DNA of 64,000 nucleotides from Tridacna crocea (lineage: Eukaryota > Mollusca > Bivalvia > Cardiida > Cardiidae): assembly GCA_943736015.1 (NCBI GenBank), contig OX031059.1, positions 55,749,159-55,813,158 on the forward strand, written 5' to 3'. The position numbers were made by a program, and so were the translations under genes. Every line of letters begins with the position of its first letter. The first letter of the stretch is position 1. Below, in pieces: positions 32,801-42,428 of this stretch. The notes beneath the pieces are model-generated. The model was not told where the DNA came from and searched no databases. It was given only the letters and a program-made list of their open reading frames with translations.

Positions 32801-35800
32801 TTGGAAAAGGAGAAAATGCTGGTAACCAGCATTTTGTCCTTTTCCAACAATGTTTTCTACTCTATCAAGGACAAATTCTGCCAATTGAACAACTTTTGAT
32901 GTGTGGTCTACATAATTATGTTTTCAGTTTGAGTAAGTCTAAAATTTTGTAAAGAGTTTACCAAACGACAATTGTTAGGTTAATCCAAATCGAAAAACAT
33001 TTGCAGATGACAAAAAAAAAGTGCAGACTAAAAGTTTGAAATTTGTTTTGTAAAGGTAACCAGCGTTTTTTCCTTTTCCGGCAATGTTTTCCAAAAGCTT
33101 CTTTGTCAGGGTGGTGAAATGTAGGGATTGTGTGGTAATTGGTTAATATCAGTCATGCTCTACAAAAAGAGGGTTTTATACATTCTGCAAAAAGTATCAA
33201 CCATTGTCAGCCTTTGCAGCCAGCTTAGTCTCATGTGGGTCAAAACTTTCTGCTATTTGTAAATTCTACTCACGTCCAAGGATATTCTACCTCCAAATCT
33301 AGACATTTTTTCTGACAAAATGGATTTTATGAAACTTAATCTGTAATTAACCTGTTAGCACACAGCAAAATTTTAGACCTATCTATATTGAAAGCAATTG
33401 CAGATGGCAATTTCACAGTGGCTCACATGGTGCAATTTTGTTTTGATAAGGTAGAAAACTTTGTGATAAAAGGAGAAAATGCTGGTAACCACCATTTTCT
33501 CTTTTTCCGACAATGTTTTCAAAAGACATCTTCGTCTAGGGCGTTAAAAGTCGTGGATGTGTGGTAAAGGGTTAAGTAATGACTTTATCACAAAGATGCA
33601 TTAAAACTTTTTTGTTTATGTATGGTGTTTGGTTGTGAGGTGGAGGGTTGGTCTCGTAACCAAAGGTCCCAAGTTCAATACCGGGGAACAGGTGTCAACT
33701 TTGGGATTTCTCACTGGTCCACACATTCGATGTGAGTACTGGTGTAGCTCTCAGGAAGCAGAATCGAGAGAGATTAGTATAAGTTGTAATAACTTGTTTC
33801 TCAATTGATGTAATTTGCCTGAGCACCACTTGCTATATTTTTGGTTGCCAAGAAGTTAAAAAGTTTTTTTTCTTTTTAAGTGCTGTTCACCCATTTACAG
33901 AACCTGTCAAATTTGCAGGAAATAAACAGAATCAAGCATACCATCAAACTTTCCTGGGAAAATTCCAACTGTCTGAAAATTTGGCCCATTCATAATACGT
34001 CTGACTATTGTACTGGTGTTGGACTCTAAACCTGGGCCAAACATGGCAAACATGGAAACCTTTCTAGGAATGAAATAACGTAGGACACTTGATATGTTAC
34101 TGAACATTGTGTTTTGTTGATGCATCAGTCTGTTAATTTCTGGAGAACATCTGAGGTAGCTGAAATGAAATACACATACAACAATGATCTTATCAGATGA
34201 TATAGAATATGTCAACACTATGCCTATGAATACGCAGATAAGCGAAGTATTACTGAAAAAGGAAAAATACATAGAGTGGATCTCACCTATCTATGCTTTC
34301 CTGGGGCAGTATTCACCAACCATTCTTGAGAATATTCTTACTCTTATTCTCCAGAATTTTCTATATTTGAAATTTCTATTTTTGAAATTACACAACTTCT
34401 GATTGGCTAAACCAAATGGTTTAGCCAATCAGAAGTTGTGTTACTTACAAATAGAGAAAATCTTGGAGAATAAGACTATGAATATTCTCAAGATTGGTTG
34501 GTGAATCCAGGCCCTGGAGTTTCTTTTAGCAGTGCTCTGCACAATATTGTTTACAAGTCACATTGTTACAAGTTGCTCGTCTACATAACCATAGTTGAAA
34601 GGGTCAGCAGTAAGAGAGGAATGAATCCTGTCACAATGACTATCATCAATCCTCAGAAAGAGCTTGGCCAAGCCAGAGATCGAACCAGTGACCAGCTCTC
34701 AAGTCTTGTACACTACCGACTGGGCCTAAAGTCTGGAGGAACCAAGTGAAATATAGAATGGAAAGTTAATCCAAGGTTTGCCATCAGCAATAATGATTAA
34801 ATGTCTTGGGGGAGAAGAATTAAGTCTTTATGAAATGCAATCATATCAACCATAAATTTTACATACATAGCTTTGTTGGGCCAATCTGACTCTACCTCCT
34901 TGTAAAGATCTGGGTTTGTATTGTGTCCAATCACATTCCAATGCTTCACATCCCTGTCCAGTAGCCCTTGCCACAGAAGGTTGTCCTCTGTTATATCATA
35001 CCAACTTCTACAAACTCGGGAAGCTCGACACAAATCTTTGGCTGATAGGTAGGAAAATATGTGAAGTCTCACATCAACCTTTGTGGGAGTGAAAAATGAA
35101 AAAGAACATTAAAGCCATACTCTGTTTAAAGGGAGCTAATTATGCATCTCAATAAACAAGGGGTAAGTTGATTGATTTATGGTGTTTAACGCCATTTTCA
35201 ACATTATTTCATTTTTATGGCAGCAACCAGTGCACCTATCTATGCTTTCCTGGAGTTTCTGTTACCAGTACTTGTTCTCTTTCCAAGCCACTGGCTGCTT
35301 TCCCACATAACCATTGTTGAAACAATGATTAGCAGTGAGAGAGGTATGAAACCTGTCACAATGACTATCATCAATCCTCGGAAAGAAATTGGCCAAGCCA
35401 GGGATCGAACTCGTGACCTCCTGTTCTCAAGTCCTGTACGTTACTGATTGAGCTGCGAGAGCTAGGCATAAGGGGTAAGTGCAAGACTATTGTAAGTGCA
35501 TATACAATGTATATGCACTTACAATAGTCTTGCACTTACTCCTCGATAAGGTGCAGTCCACACTGGCTGATCTTAGTCAAACTGATTAGCTACATGTATT
35601 AGTTGATTTTCTGCATGTCAAGGACCACTAAATTCATGAATCATTTGGTTTTAACTCTTGACGAAACAACAAACTTTTAGATTGGTCCAAATTGAAGGTA
35701 ACGGGCTTGTTCGTCCCTGGGCTTGTTCGCCCGGGCTTGTTCGTCCGGGCTCATTCGTCCGGGCTTGTTCGTCCCAACTGATTTATCCTTGATCCGGGCT

Positions 35801-37247
35801 TGTTCGTCCCAACTTATGTACATGTATCTGCCAACCAAAGTGTTCATAGTGAATTCTTCACTTATTTTGATTTTGAGAAGGTTTTAACTGCGCATTACTG
35901 CCTTCCATTTTACTCAACCAAAGTTATAACTGTACAAAAAAGATCCCCATCACGTTTATAGAAGAAACCAAAAGTAAAAGAAATGTGGTGGCCGTGACGT
36001 AGAGTGTCGGCCTCGTAACCAAAAGGTCCCGAGTTCGATTCTCGGGAGCGGGTGTCAACTTCAGGATTTATCATTGGCCTACACATTCGGCGCAAGTACT
36101 GGTGTAGTTCCCAGGAAGCAGAATCGAGAGAGATTAGTATAAGTTGTAAGAACTTGTTTCTCTATCTTGGTAAAATAAATATTTTTAAGCTAAACTGTTC
36201 CCATCGTTACGTTTAAAGAAGAAACTAAAGTAAATGAAAAATGCCAATGACGTCATCCCGTCATGCATCATGTTATTTAGGAAAGAAATTAAATTACAAT
36301 TCATATATACGTACATGTACATATGGATTTTCAATAAATATTGTAATGTAAGGCTGTTAGTCTAGGCAAGAGGCGATGCAGAGACATTGTGTGTCAAAGT
36401 CTTGAATAATTATTTCAGTTTCTGTTCTGTTTCAAAATACGACTTCAAGAGAGGCAAAAACAAAGCATAAGTAAGTTTTGTTCAAAATACTTGCATGTTA
36501 AAATAACAGTTTACTTGGAGGGCACATAGCGATTATATTCCAATAAGATCGAAACGGTGATATGGGACGAACAAGCCCGGACGAACGAGCCCGGGTGAAT
36601 AAGCCCAGGGACGAACAAGCCCAGGGACGAACTGGTTTTGGGACGAACAAGCCCGGAACCCAAATTGAAAGTATTTGCAGACGACAAAATAAATGTGACT
36701 AAAGAATTGAAATTTGTTTTAGGAAGGGAAGAAAACATTGTGGGAAAAGTAGAAAATGCTAGTTACCAGCATGTTCTCCTTTTCCCACAATGTTTTCAAA
36801 AGGTTTCTTTCATTGAGGTCTTAAAAGTCGGGTTTGTGTGGTGAAGGATTAATACAAAATGGATTTATATGGATTTATAAGTTTGACAACTTGCTTGGCA
36901 TTACCCATTACGAAGATGCATTTAACTAAAAGAATACAAAAAAAAAAAAGACTTACAGGTAAAGATTCAAACTTCGACTGTGCCTGGCAATTTTCTTCCC
37001 TTTCTTTTCTCTTCTCCATCTGTCTGTTTAAATACTGCTGTAATCCACCAGAACATACCTTCAAGTCATCGTCCATATCTCCCATGTACTTCTTATATTT
37101 TCGAATTAGATTTTTGAAATGAAGCACTGTCTTTTGATCAATCACACACGTTTCATTTTCAGAATATAAAGTTTCAGAAGACGCTGGTTGAACTGTCAAG
37201 GCAGTGTCTTGTAACATGCTAAATGACATCTGTTGGATGTCCATCAT
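29726..37247 (-). CDS. FBXO4: F-box only protein 4 (SCF ubiquitin ligase substrate receptor)
   Basis: Six coding exons on the minus strand: 37247-36957, 35078-34867, 34159-33942, 31753-31505, 30824-30658, 29806-29726; all junctions GT/AG and in phase, 405 residues (human 387). The F-box starts at LPVDVRLHIFSYLSAKDLC (about residue 95) and would bind SKP1. The C-terminal half matches the FBXO4 domain that in vertebrates adopts a small-GTPase-like fold and binds the telomere protein TRF1: KVSMFAMFGPGLE, HLSVLYSGTKKDRE, DFCQVLDGFVYVVNAS, VLVLSTVCNGDVPRI, SLNRPWQ, then EGFTWLAEQSQRR at the end. The N-terminal 94 residues resemble no domain I know. MITE copies fill the introns; one lies 18 bp upstream of exon 4. 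Assignment rests on colinear motif matches over the whole length. Confidence 0.94.
29981..30187. mobile_element. Hairpin MITE with tip deletion
   Basis: GGAGAACATGCACAATG: the inner stem and loop are lost. FBXO4 last intron. Confidence 0.75.
30212..30500. repeat. Two-unit tandem repeat, 156-bp spacing
   Basis: TTCAAGTATGAAAAA, AAAGGGCAATAACTCAAAA and CACTGCACTCCCCCT each occur twice at a spacing of 156 bp. Lies in the last intron of FBXO4. AGGGCAATAACTC links it to the array at 2560-3290. Confidence 0.75.
30658..30824 (-). CDS. FBXO4: FBXO4 exon 5
   Basis: Acceptor TGACAG after a long A-run on the plus strand, donor GTAAAT. Encodes VPVLVLSTVCNGDVPRISCH and LNRPWQ, equal to PLLVLSCISQGDVKRMPC and LNHPWL. 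Confidence 0.93.
30962..31190. mobile_element. Hairpin MITE, subfamily A
   Basis: CCCATTACCACACAGTCC start; FBXO4 intron 4. Confidence 0.75.
31505..31753 (-). CDS. FBXO4: FBXO4 exon 4
   Basis: Acceptor TTTCAG, donor GTAATT. Contains FHLSVLYSGTKKDRENANRD and QDFCQVLDGFVYVVNAS, matching ILILYSTTRKERDRARE and KVCEVVDGFIYVANAE. Confidence 0.94.
31771..31997. mobile_element. TTAA hairpin MITE beside FBXO4 exon 4
   Basis: Complete copy 17 bp upstream (in transcript sense) of exon 4, so only the TTTCAG acceptor and a few bases separate them. Stem type AAAACACTGTGGG with A core. Confidence 0.85.
32405..32633. mobile_element. TTAA hairpin MITE, mixed A/B type
   Basis: Closely similar to 19812-20040, including AGATGATTTCTGTCTATGAT; complete with both TTAA. 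Confidence 0.85.
32736..32961. mobile_element. TTAA hairpin MITE, subfamily A
   Basis: TTAACTCTGTACCAAAAAAG start, stem with GTTGGAAAAGG; followed head-on by a copy at 32958-33145. Confidence 0.75.
33347..33575. mobile_element. TTAA hairpin MITE, subfamily A
   Basis: TTAACCTGTTAGCACACAGC to GTGGTAAAGGGTTAA; body variant CACAGTGGCTCACATG. Confidence 0.82.
33640..33800 (+). mobile_element. tRNA-derived SINE, family 1, diverged copy
   Basis: GGTCTCGTAACCAAAGGTCC, AAGTTCAATACC (box B) and AGCAGAATCGAGAGAGATTA match 35975-36185. In FBXO4 intron 3. Confidence 0.78.
33942..34159 (-). CDS. FBXO4: FBXO4 exon 3
   Basis: Acceptor TTTCAG, donor GTATGC. Contains KVSMFAMFGPGLESNTS, aligned with RFAMFGPGLEELNTS of human FBXO4, and ends at KFDG. 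Confidence 0.93.
34265..34745 (-). mobile_element. SINE family 2 copy interrupted by a TATTCACC MITE
   Basis: CACCTATCTATGCTTTCCTGG resumes after the MITE as CCTGGAGTTTCTTTTAGCAG and continues to AGATCGAACCAGTGACC. In FBXO4 intron 2, between exons 2 and 3. Confidence 0.75.
34305..34512. mobile_element. MITE, TATTCACCAACC termini, intact copy
   Basis: 208-bp nearly perfect inverted repeat, centre CTAAACCAAATGGTTTAG, with CCTGG duplicated at 34300-34304 and 34513-34517. It interrupts a SINE2 copy. Other copies: 26544-26738, 46443-46837, 53881-54306, and an old one at 5455-5610. Confidence 0.8.
34867..35078 (-). CDS. FBXO4: FBXO4 exon 2 (F-box)
   Basis: Acceptor ACAAAG. VDVRLHIFSYLSAKDLCRAS then LWQGLLDRDVKHW, typical of FBXO4 (LWRYFLLRDLPSW in human). 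The donor GTATGT sits inside a longer open frame. Using it gives AIYLRCSP across the junction, matching human AVYKMCCP, so the open frame running on to 34797 is intron read-through. Confidence 0.9.
35165..35462 (-). mobile_element. tRNA-derived SINE, family 2, minus strand
   Basis: Complement of the family 2 order: TGGTGTTTAACGCC at the left, CTGGCTGCTTTCCCACATAA, then GGATCGAACTCGTGACCTCC (box B complement) and GAGCTGCGAG. Confidence 0.82.
35470..35543. repeat. 74-bp foldback, family F1
   Basis: Arms AAGTGCAAGACTATTGTAAG and complement, centre ATACAATGTAT. Shares arm sequence with 264-338 but with paired substitutions. Confidence 0.75.
35697..36660. mobile_element. Mutator-like element, GGGCTTGTTCGTCC arrays, copy 2
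   Basis: 964 bp inserted in a hairpin MITE (35651-36852), with the MITE bases CAAATTGAA duplicated at 35688-35696 and 36661-36669. Termini GGTAACGGGC and GCCCGGAACC. It carries an inserted SINE (35975-36185) that explains its extra length over copy 1. Confidence 0.85.
35975..36185 (+). mobile_element. tRNA-derived SINE, family 1
   Basis: Starts GTGGTGGCCGTGACGTAGAG (box A-like), box B GAGTTCGATTCTC, then a conserved body (ACTGGTGTAGTTCCCAGGAA, GAATCGAGAGAGATTAGTAT). Inserted in Mutator-like copy 2. Confidence 0.82.
36957..37247 (-). CDS. FBXO4: FBXO4 exon 1
   Basis: Starts MMDIQQMSFSML (first of two Met codons chosen), ends KFESLP before GTAAGT, phase 0. The F-box begins across this junction (LP|VDVRLHIF). 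Confidence 0.88.
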
Positions 37248-37416
37248 TGTCTCGTCTTACTCTGTATAAAATACTTCCACAAACGACTGTACAATTGAAT
37301 CTCAACATGGTCATATATATGTTACAATGAACTATGCTATATTTATCTACGCAATCTCTCGCCCTGTGTTTTCTTCCAACGTGTCCGGATATCCTATGTT
37401 TGGGAGTGAGACACTT

Positions 37417-38833
37417 CACAGTATATAAACGATTTGTACCCCAACCGGATATTGCGAGTAAATTTCAGTGATGTCCACTTTGCATTAGAGACAGCCGAGA
37501 TAAAAATTGTTGCGTCTTTTATACTGCTGAATGTAAACTATTTGAATCTTTATGTATAGTTTATGCCACACCTGTATTGTTACTACATAAACTGCTACAT
37601 AATCATTCTTAGCTTTAAAACATTGAAATTCTCAATACTCACCGCAGGCTACAGCGTCATTTGCAGTAGACCCGATCTTAAATCGGCTTTTATCATGTTA
37701 AGGCTGGCTGAAACACGTTTTCTGAGTTCGAACCGGTGCAATTAATTAATTAGAAAAGACATTTGCGGCATTGGGCATTTTAAAGTTCGATTTTGAACAT
37801 AAAAAATAAGAATTAATGCCTCTATGTAAAGTAGGTCAACTGTACGTTTCTTGCTGGTGATTCGTACCCTTACTTGCGAGTTTACGAAATCTATCTGTAC
37901 GATGTCTTGGGAGTTTTTTCAAATATTCTGTACGGTTCTTGGGATAACAAATCTGATGCCTGATGGTACATGTATAAATCTGTACATTTTCATCTATAAA
38001 ATGGAGTAATTCAGATGCCGTTGCAGCAAACTGTCAAACAAACACAAGCTTTGGTGATATAATAAATCATAATTTGGAAATCTATAACGGAAAAACCTCA
38101 AGATCAAAATGTCAGAATTTGCAAAGTGTTGTGGCAAAGGGTGAAATTGCTTGTAACGAGGAGTTCCACCTTTTGCCACAAAAATTTCAAAGATTCTTCA
38201 GTACAACTGCATCGAAATGACAATGTAAGGAATAAATTGCCGGAAACAAAGTTTGTATTGATCACTCTAGTAACATGCGTAATGGATGCATCGCTCTTGT
38301 ATAGGTATAAAGCAATGGAAATTCCAGTGTGGTACTCGCAAGAATTCGTTCAGCCAACTCGCAAGTAATGTACAGATCATTTACTTGATATTTGCAAGAA
38401 GGGTACAGTATCAAACCGTTCGCCATGCAGAATTTCCATACATTTTTAGGTAATTTTAACAAATTTTGTCGGCATATATTGGCTGTTTTGTGAAGAGCAT
38501 ACATTTAGAAACAAAACTTTACAAATGGGTATCGGATGAAAAAAAGGAATTGTACATAAATTGCCTTGTGAAAACAGCATGTATAGTAGTGAGCAAAAGA
38601 AGTGAAGACGAGTATTGCACTTGATCAGCAATTACACGGCCAAAAATGGTAAATGATGTGTTTATTTGAAAGGTACATTATTTCATTCAATGATGCAAAT
38701 GTTTACAAGTTGCGTGAAAGTCACAACAACCTGTCGATCTCAATTATTCAAAGGCACCCATCTGTTTTCATCAATCGAATCATGGAATTTACTCGCAATA
38801 TCCGGTTTGGGTACAGTTCGTTTATATACTGTG
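37417..38833. mobile_element. 1.4-kb element with CACAGTATATAAACG termini, 4-bp duplication
   Basis: Inverted ends of about 50 bp (CACAGTATATAAACG..., AACCGGATATTGCGAGTAAA) flanked by ACTT at 37413-37416 and 38834-38837. It sits in the left terminal array of the 37402-42282 element. CAC...GTG ends with a 4-bp duplication suit Chapaev-like elements; that is inference. Interior has a degenerate hairpin-MITE core at 38118-38200. Confidence 0.72.
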
Positions 38834-39314
38834 ACTTAGACCCCTGACCATTTAGACCCCTTAAAATATTGATTTTTGGGTGACAGCTAGACCCCTTTGA
38901 GACACTTAGACCCCTTAACATTGGAGACACTTAGACCCCTATTTTTATTTTTGGGACATAGATCGTTTTTAGTCTTTTTTTTAATTGTTGTTGTTTAATT
39001 TACCTCTATTTAAAAAAAAAGAATGTTTTTCAATCACAACTTTATGAAATTTATGTGTATTGCTATTTTTTTTTTATAGTTCTTTCATTTACCTGTTTTT
39101 TTTTTATTAATTTACCTGTATTTTTCAATTCACAATTTTATGAAATATTGTTGTATTTTTTTATTGTTGTTTAATTTACTTGTATTTTTCCCATTCACAC
39201 CTTTATGAAAAAGATGATATAAAAATAACAAATTGGATTTGGGAAAGTTAGACAGTACTGTGGGAAGAGGAGAAGATCCTGTTTACCAGCATTTTCTCCT
39301 ATACTAACTATGAT

Positions 39315-39475
39315 TTAACCCTTTACCGCACAATCCCTACTTTAGACGACCCTGAGAAAGAAGCCTTTGCAAAACATTGTGGGAAAAGGAGAAAATGCTG
39401 ATAACCAGCATTTTCTCCTTTTCCCACAATGTCTTCTACCCTTCACAAAATTTCAACTTACAAATCTAAAATTTG
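39315..39475. mobile_element. Hairpin MITE, right-truncated
   Basis: Left end and hairpin intact; breaks off after CCCTTCACAAAATTTC. Confidence 0.75.
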
Positions 39476-39536
39476 AAAGCTGTTGTACAGTATTAAAATC
39501 TTTTTTATTTGTTTCATAACTGAAAAGTATTCCTTG

Positions 39537-39761
39537 TACCCTTTTATTACATAATCCTGACTCCAAAAGATCCTGAGGGCGAGGGCTTTTTAAAACATTA
39601 GAAAAGGAGAAAATGCTTGCAGCCAGCATTGTCTCCTTTTCCCACAATGTTTTCAACCCTTTTAGGGGCATATTGTATAATTTTAACCACATTTAACTTA
39701 TTGTCTGCAAATGCGTTCAGTATGGACAATTCCAAAACTTTATGGTGCTATAAAGGATTAA
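39537..39761. mobile_element. Hairpin MITE, old copy
   Basis: CCTTTTATTACATAATCC to CTATAAAGGATTAA; tip GCTTGCAGCCAGC. Confidence 0.68.
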
Positions 39762-40465
39762 TGTAAATTGATGGATTTATTAATGTGACTGAAGGATTGA
39801 AAAGAGATATAGATAGAAAGAAAGAAGGGTGGATAAATGAATACTAGGGGCATAAATTCAAATGATGAAAAAAGGGATATCCCTGTATATCAATTTATTG
39901 TCCTTATCTTATCTATCCCCAGTCAAAGGTGTTAATTGGATCATGAAACATCCTTTCAGAAATCCCTTAACTCTTTGCCAGATACTAAAACTTTTGACTT
40001 TGTTAAATCCAAAGAATTAGCACACAATAAATAAAGTATGGCTTACATTTGTTGGTTCTGTCTTTTGAAGACTGAAAACACAGTGGGAAAGGAGGAATTT
40101 TATTGATTTATGGTGGTCACTGGTCATGTTGAACAGTTTGAGTCTGTCAATTATTACTTGAAGCTTTCTAAAATTTCTCATACCCCCTTGCAATGAAACT
40201 GCATATTGTAAATTTTGTTTATATCCATTTTTGACCACTTTCTGCCTCAATCTTTACTATTAAAGCCTATTTACTCTTTGTTAAACGACAAAATTTTAGA
40301 CTGGTCCAAATATATTGAGGCCGAGGCTATCCGCACGACGGTCGTGCCGATAACCATTCTTATTCGCACGACAGTCGTGCTGCTAAGCACCACTATCCGC
40401 ACGACAGAAAATTAGTTACTGACAGTACTTTAACTATTGCGTTTGGGAAAAAAATATTCACTTTT

Positions 40466-40694
40466 TTAACCCTTTACCAAACAATCCCTGGTTTTAACGA
40501 CGCTGAGACAGAAGCCTTTGGAAAACATTGTGGGAAAAGGAGACAATGCTGGTAAATAGCGTTGTCTCCTTTTCCCACAATGTTTTCTGCCCCGCTGGAA
40601 ACAAATTTCAATTTTTCATTTGCATTTATTTTGCTGCCTACAAGTTCTTTCAACTTGGACCAGACTTAAATTTTGTTGTATGGAAAAGGGTTAA
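40466..40694. mobile_element. TTAA hairpin MITE nested in the GCACGAC-array element
   Basis: Complete with both TTAA; core GCTGGTAAATAGC and stem GGAGACAATGC/GCGTTGTCTCC. Confidence 0.82.
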
Positions 40695-41065
40695 AGGGGG
40701 AATAGGGTTTAGGTACCGGAAATTTTGTTTGCCATTTATCAAAGCCGTCTTTTTTTTTTTTCATTTTCGGCGGCCCTTCGATCCAATTACTTTTATTCTC
40801 AAAATTCTAAAGATATCACCGATTGTGCGGATAGTTGTGGCCATTGAGGGTAGGTGATCAGGCTAATTTTTCCCCTTCTTTGACTGGGGATCGGGATCTT
40901 TTTTTTTTTCCAAGTTCCTCCTCCTCCTTCTCTCCAATGAAACTCAAATGTTTCTTCCTTTACTGGATTTGTTCCACAACACTCCTGTACATATCGCTCC
41001 ACTGGCTGATAGGCCTACGTAAGATCCTTTCACACTAAACATTATGTACAATACTTGGGAATGGT

Positions 41066-41289
41066 TTAAATCTTAATCCAAACGACAATATTTTGGATAG
41101 GTCCAAAGCATTTGCAGACGACAAAATAAATGTGACTCAAAAACTGAAATTTGACTTTAGAGGAGTAGAAAACATTGTGGGAAAAGGAGAAAATGCTATT
41201 TACCAGCATTTTGTCATTTTCCCACAATGTTTTCTCAAGGCTTCTTTCTCAGGGTCGTCAAAAGTAGGGATTGTGTGGTAATGGGTTAA
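41066..41289. mobile_element. TTAA hairpin MITE nested in the GCACGAC-array element
   Basis: Ends GTGTGGTAATGGGTTAA; core GCTATTTACCAGC. Confidence 0.8.
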
Positions 41290-41817
41290 AACATAAGACC
41301 CCCTTAGGCCTAAGATAAGGCTAAAATGAATAGTAACAAGAAGATTTCACTATATAAACCCTTGGCAATAATTTCGACCCTAGGGCTATGATTTACACGC
41401 TCTTGATGAAGGCCAACGACCGTCGTGCGAATACCGGACCTTATCGGCACGACTGTCGTGCGAATAAGGGACCTTATCGGCACGACCGTCGTGCCGATAG
41501 ACACTTCCATATATTGAAAGCATTTGCAGAGGTCAAAATAAAAGTGAAAATTCAAAATTTGTATGGAAGAGGAGGGAAAACATCGTTGAAAAGGGAGAAA
41601 ATGCTGATTACCAGCATTTTCTCCTTTTCCCACAATGTTTTCAAAAGGCTTCTTTCTCAGGGTCGTCAAAAGTCGGTACTGAGTGGTAAAGGGTTCATAC
41701 AAATTTATAAAGGTAATTAATCTAAAGTCATACATTTACTTTAACTTACCAGACAAAAGTTTGTTACTCATATTCTACTAAAAATACCAAACATGTGGAA
41801 TTTTGAAAAAGCAATTA

Positions 41818-41990
41818 GCATACAAATACAAATACAAATTCAATACTTTATTGGTGACTTAGGCCTCCGGCCCATTACACATGAAAATAACAGCATAATA
41901 CGTATACAACACCAGGAATAAACATACAAATACAAAGATAAATTTTACATATAATACAATACAATTACGATGGAAAAGAACTAAAAATAG
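41818..41990 (-). repeat. Possible LINE 3' end
   Basis: Read on the minus strand: ATGGGCCGGAGGCCTAAGTC, CACCAATAAAGTATTGAA, then (ATTTGT)n. An AATAAA followed by a short tandem tail resembles mollusc non-LTR element 3' ends. Confidence 0.4.
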
Positions 41991-42396
41991 AGATGGCTGT
42001 TTAAATTTTCTGTTGACTTTTGGTAATTAAAAATCATTTCATGAGCTACTGTATTTCTGTATCAATATATGGTATCAAAAGTCAAAATACTTATTTTATG
42101 TTTCAAGACAAGATTTACAAGTAATACAATCCATAAACATAGTCAACTGATATGTGAATTCTCTTTTTGAAAATAGGGGTCTAAGTGTCTCACTAAAATA
42201 GGGGTCTATGTGTCTCAGGGGTCTAATTGTCATCCAAATTTTAAGGGGTCTAAATGGTCAGGGGTCTAAGTGTCTGACATCCCCTATGTTTTTGTTTACA
42301 TTCACAACCATGCGTCATCGCCTTTTCTCGATAAATCTCGCTTAGCCCGAAGATTACCGAGCGGTGATGTTTTATTTTCGTTTTGAAACGAGGCAA

Positions 42397-42425
42397 CTTC
42401 CTTTCGCCATCTTTCTGGCCTAGAC
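42397..42425 (+). promoter_or_regulatory. RPL37 5' leader with TOP-like pyrimidine tract
   Basis: CTTCCTTTCGCCATCTTTC ends a few bases before the ATG. A pyrimidine tract beginning with C at the cap site (5'-TOP) is the translational control signal of animal ribosomal-protein mRNAs. The exact start site is inferred. Confidence 0.65.
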
Positions 42426-42428
42426 ATG
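42426..42428 (+). CDS. RPL37: RPL37 exon 1 (ATG only)
   Basis: ATG followed at once by GTAAAC. Exon 2 opens at phase 0 with ACC AAA GGT (TKG), so the initiator alone lies here. Confidence 0.85.

Larger units (their letters stand above)
35651..36852. mobile_element. Hairpin MITE split by Mutator-like copy 2
   Basis: TTAACTCTTGACGAAACAAC.. to CCAAATTGAA at 35696, resuming CAAATTGAAAGTATTTGCAG at 36661 and ending at GAAGGATTAA. Shows that hairpin MITEs predate this insertion. Confidence 0.82.
40319..41508. mobile_element. Mutator-like element, GCACGACNGTCGTGC terminal arrays
   Basis: 1190 bp with 9-bp duplication ATATATTGA (40310-40318 and 41509-41517), inserted in a hairpin MITE. Each end has palindromic GCACGAC.GTCGTGC units spaced by short linkers containing CTTATTCG or CTTATCGG. 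Two complete hairpin MITEs (40466-40694, 41066-41289) lie inside. Confidence 0.82.
40267..41696. mobile_element. Hairpin MITE split by GCACGAC-array element
   Basis: Left piece TTTACTCTTTGTTAAACGAC..CTGGTCCAAATATATTGA, right piece from ATATATTGAAAGCATTTGC to GGTAAAGGGTTCA. Confidence 0.78.
37402..42282. mobile_element. Mutator-like element, TAGACCCCT terminal arrays, 4.9 kb with nested insertions
   Basis: 9-bp duplication CCTATGTTT at 37393-37401 and 42283-42291. Left end GGGAGTGAGACACTT continues after a nested insertion as ACTTAGACCCCTGACC at 38834; right end is GGTCAGGGGTCTAAGTGTC followed by TGACATCC. The arrays repeat GACACTTAGACCCC. The element occupies nearly all the FBXO4-RPL37 intergenic space. 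Confidence 0.78.

Noticed and set aside
34797-34866. Extension of FBXO4 exon 2 to YVKFMVDMIAFHKD...
   Set aside because: The GTATGT donor at 34866-34861 gives AIYLRCSP, which aligns with human AVYKMCCP; the longer frame stops and does not align.
36010-36050. tRNA gene (GGTCCCGAGTTCGATTCTC)
   Set aside because: It has box B but no cloverleaf acceptor stem and continues into a conserved SINE body present elsewhere. The same applies at 33670, 35400 and 51530.
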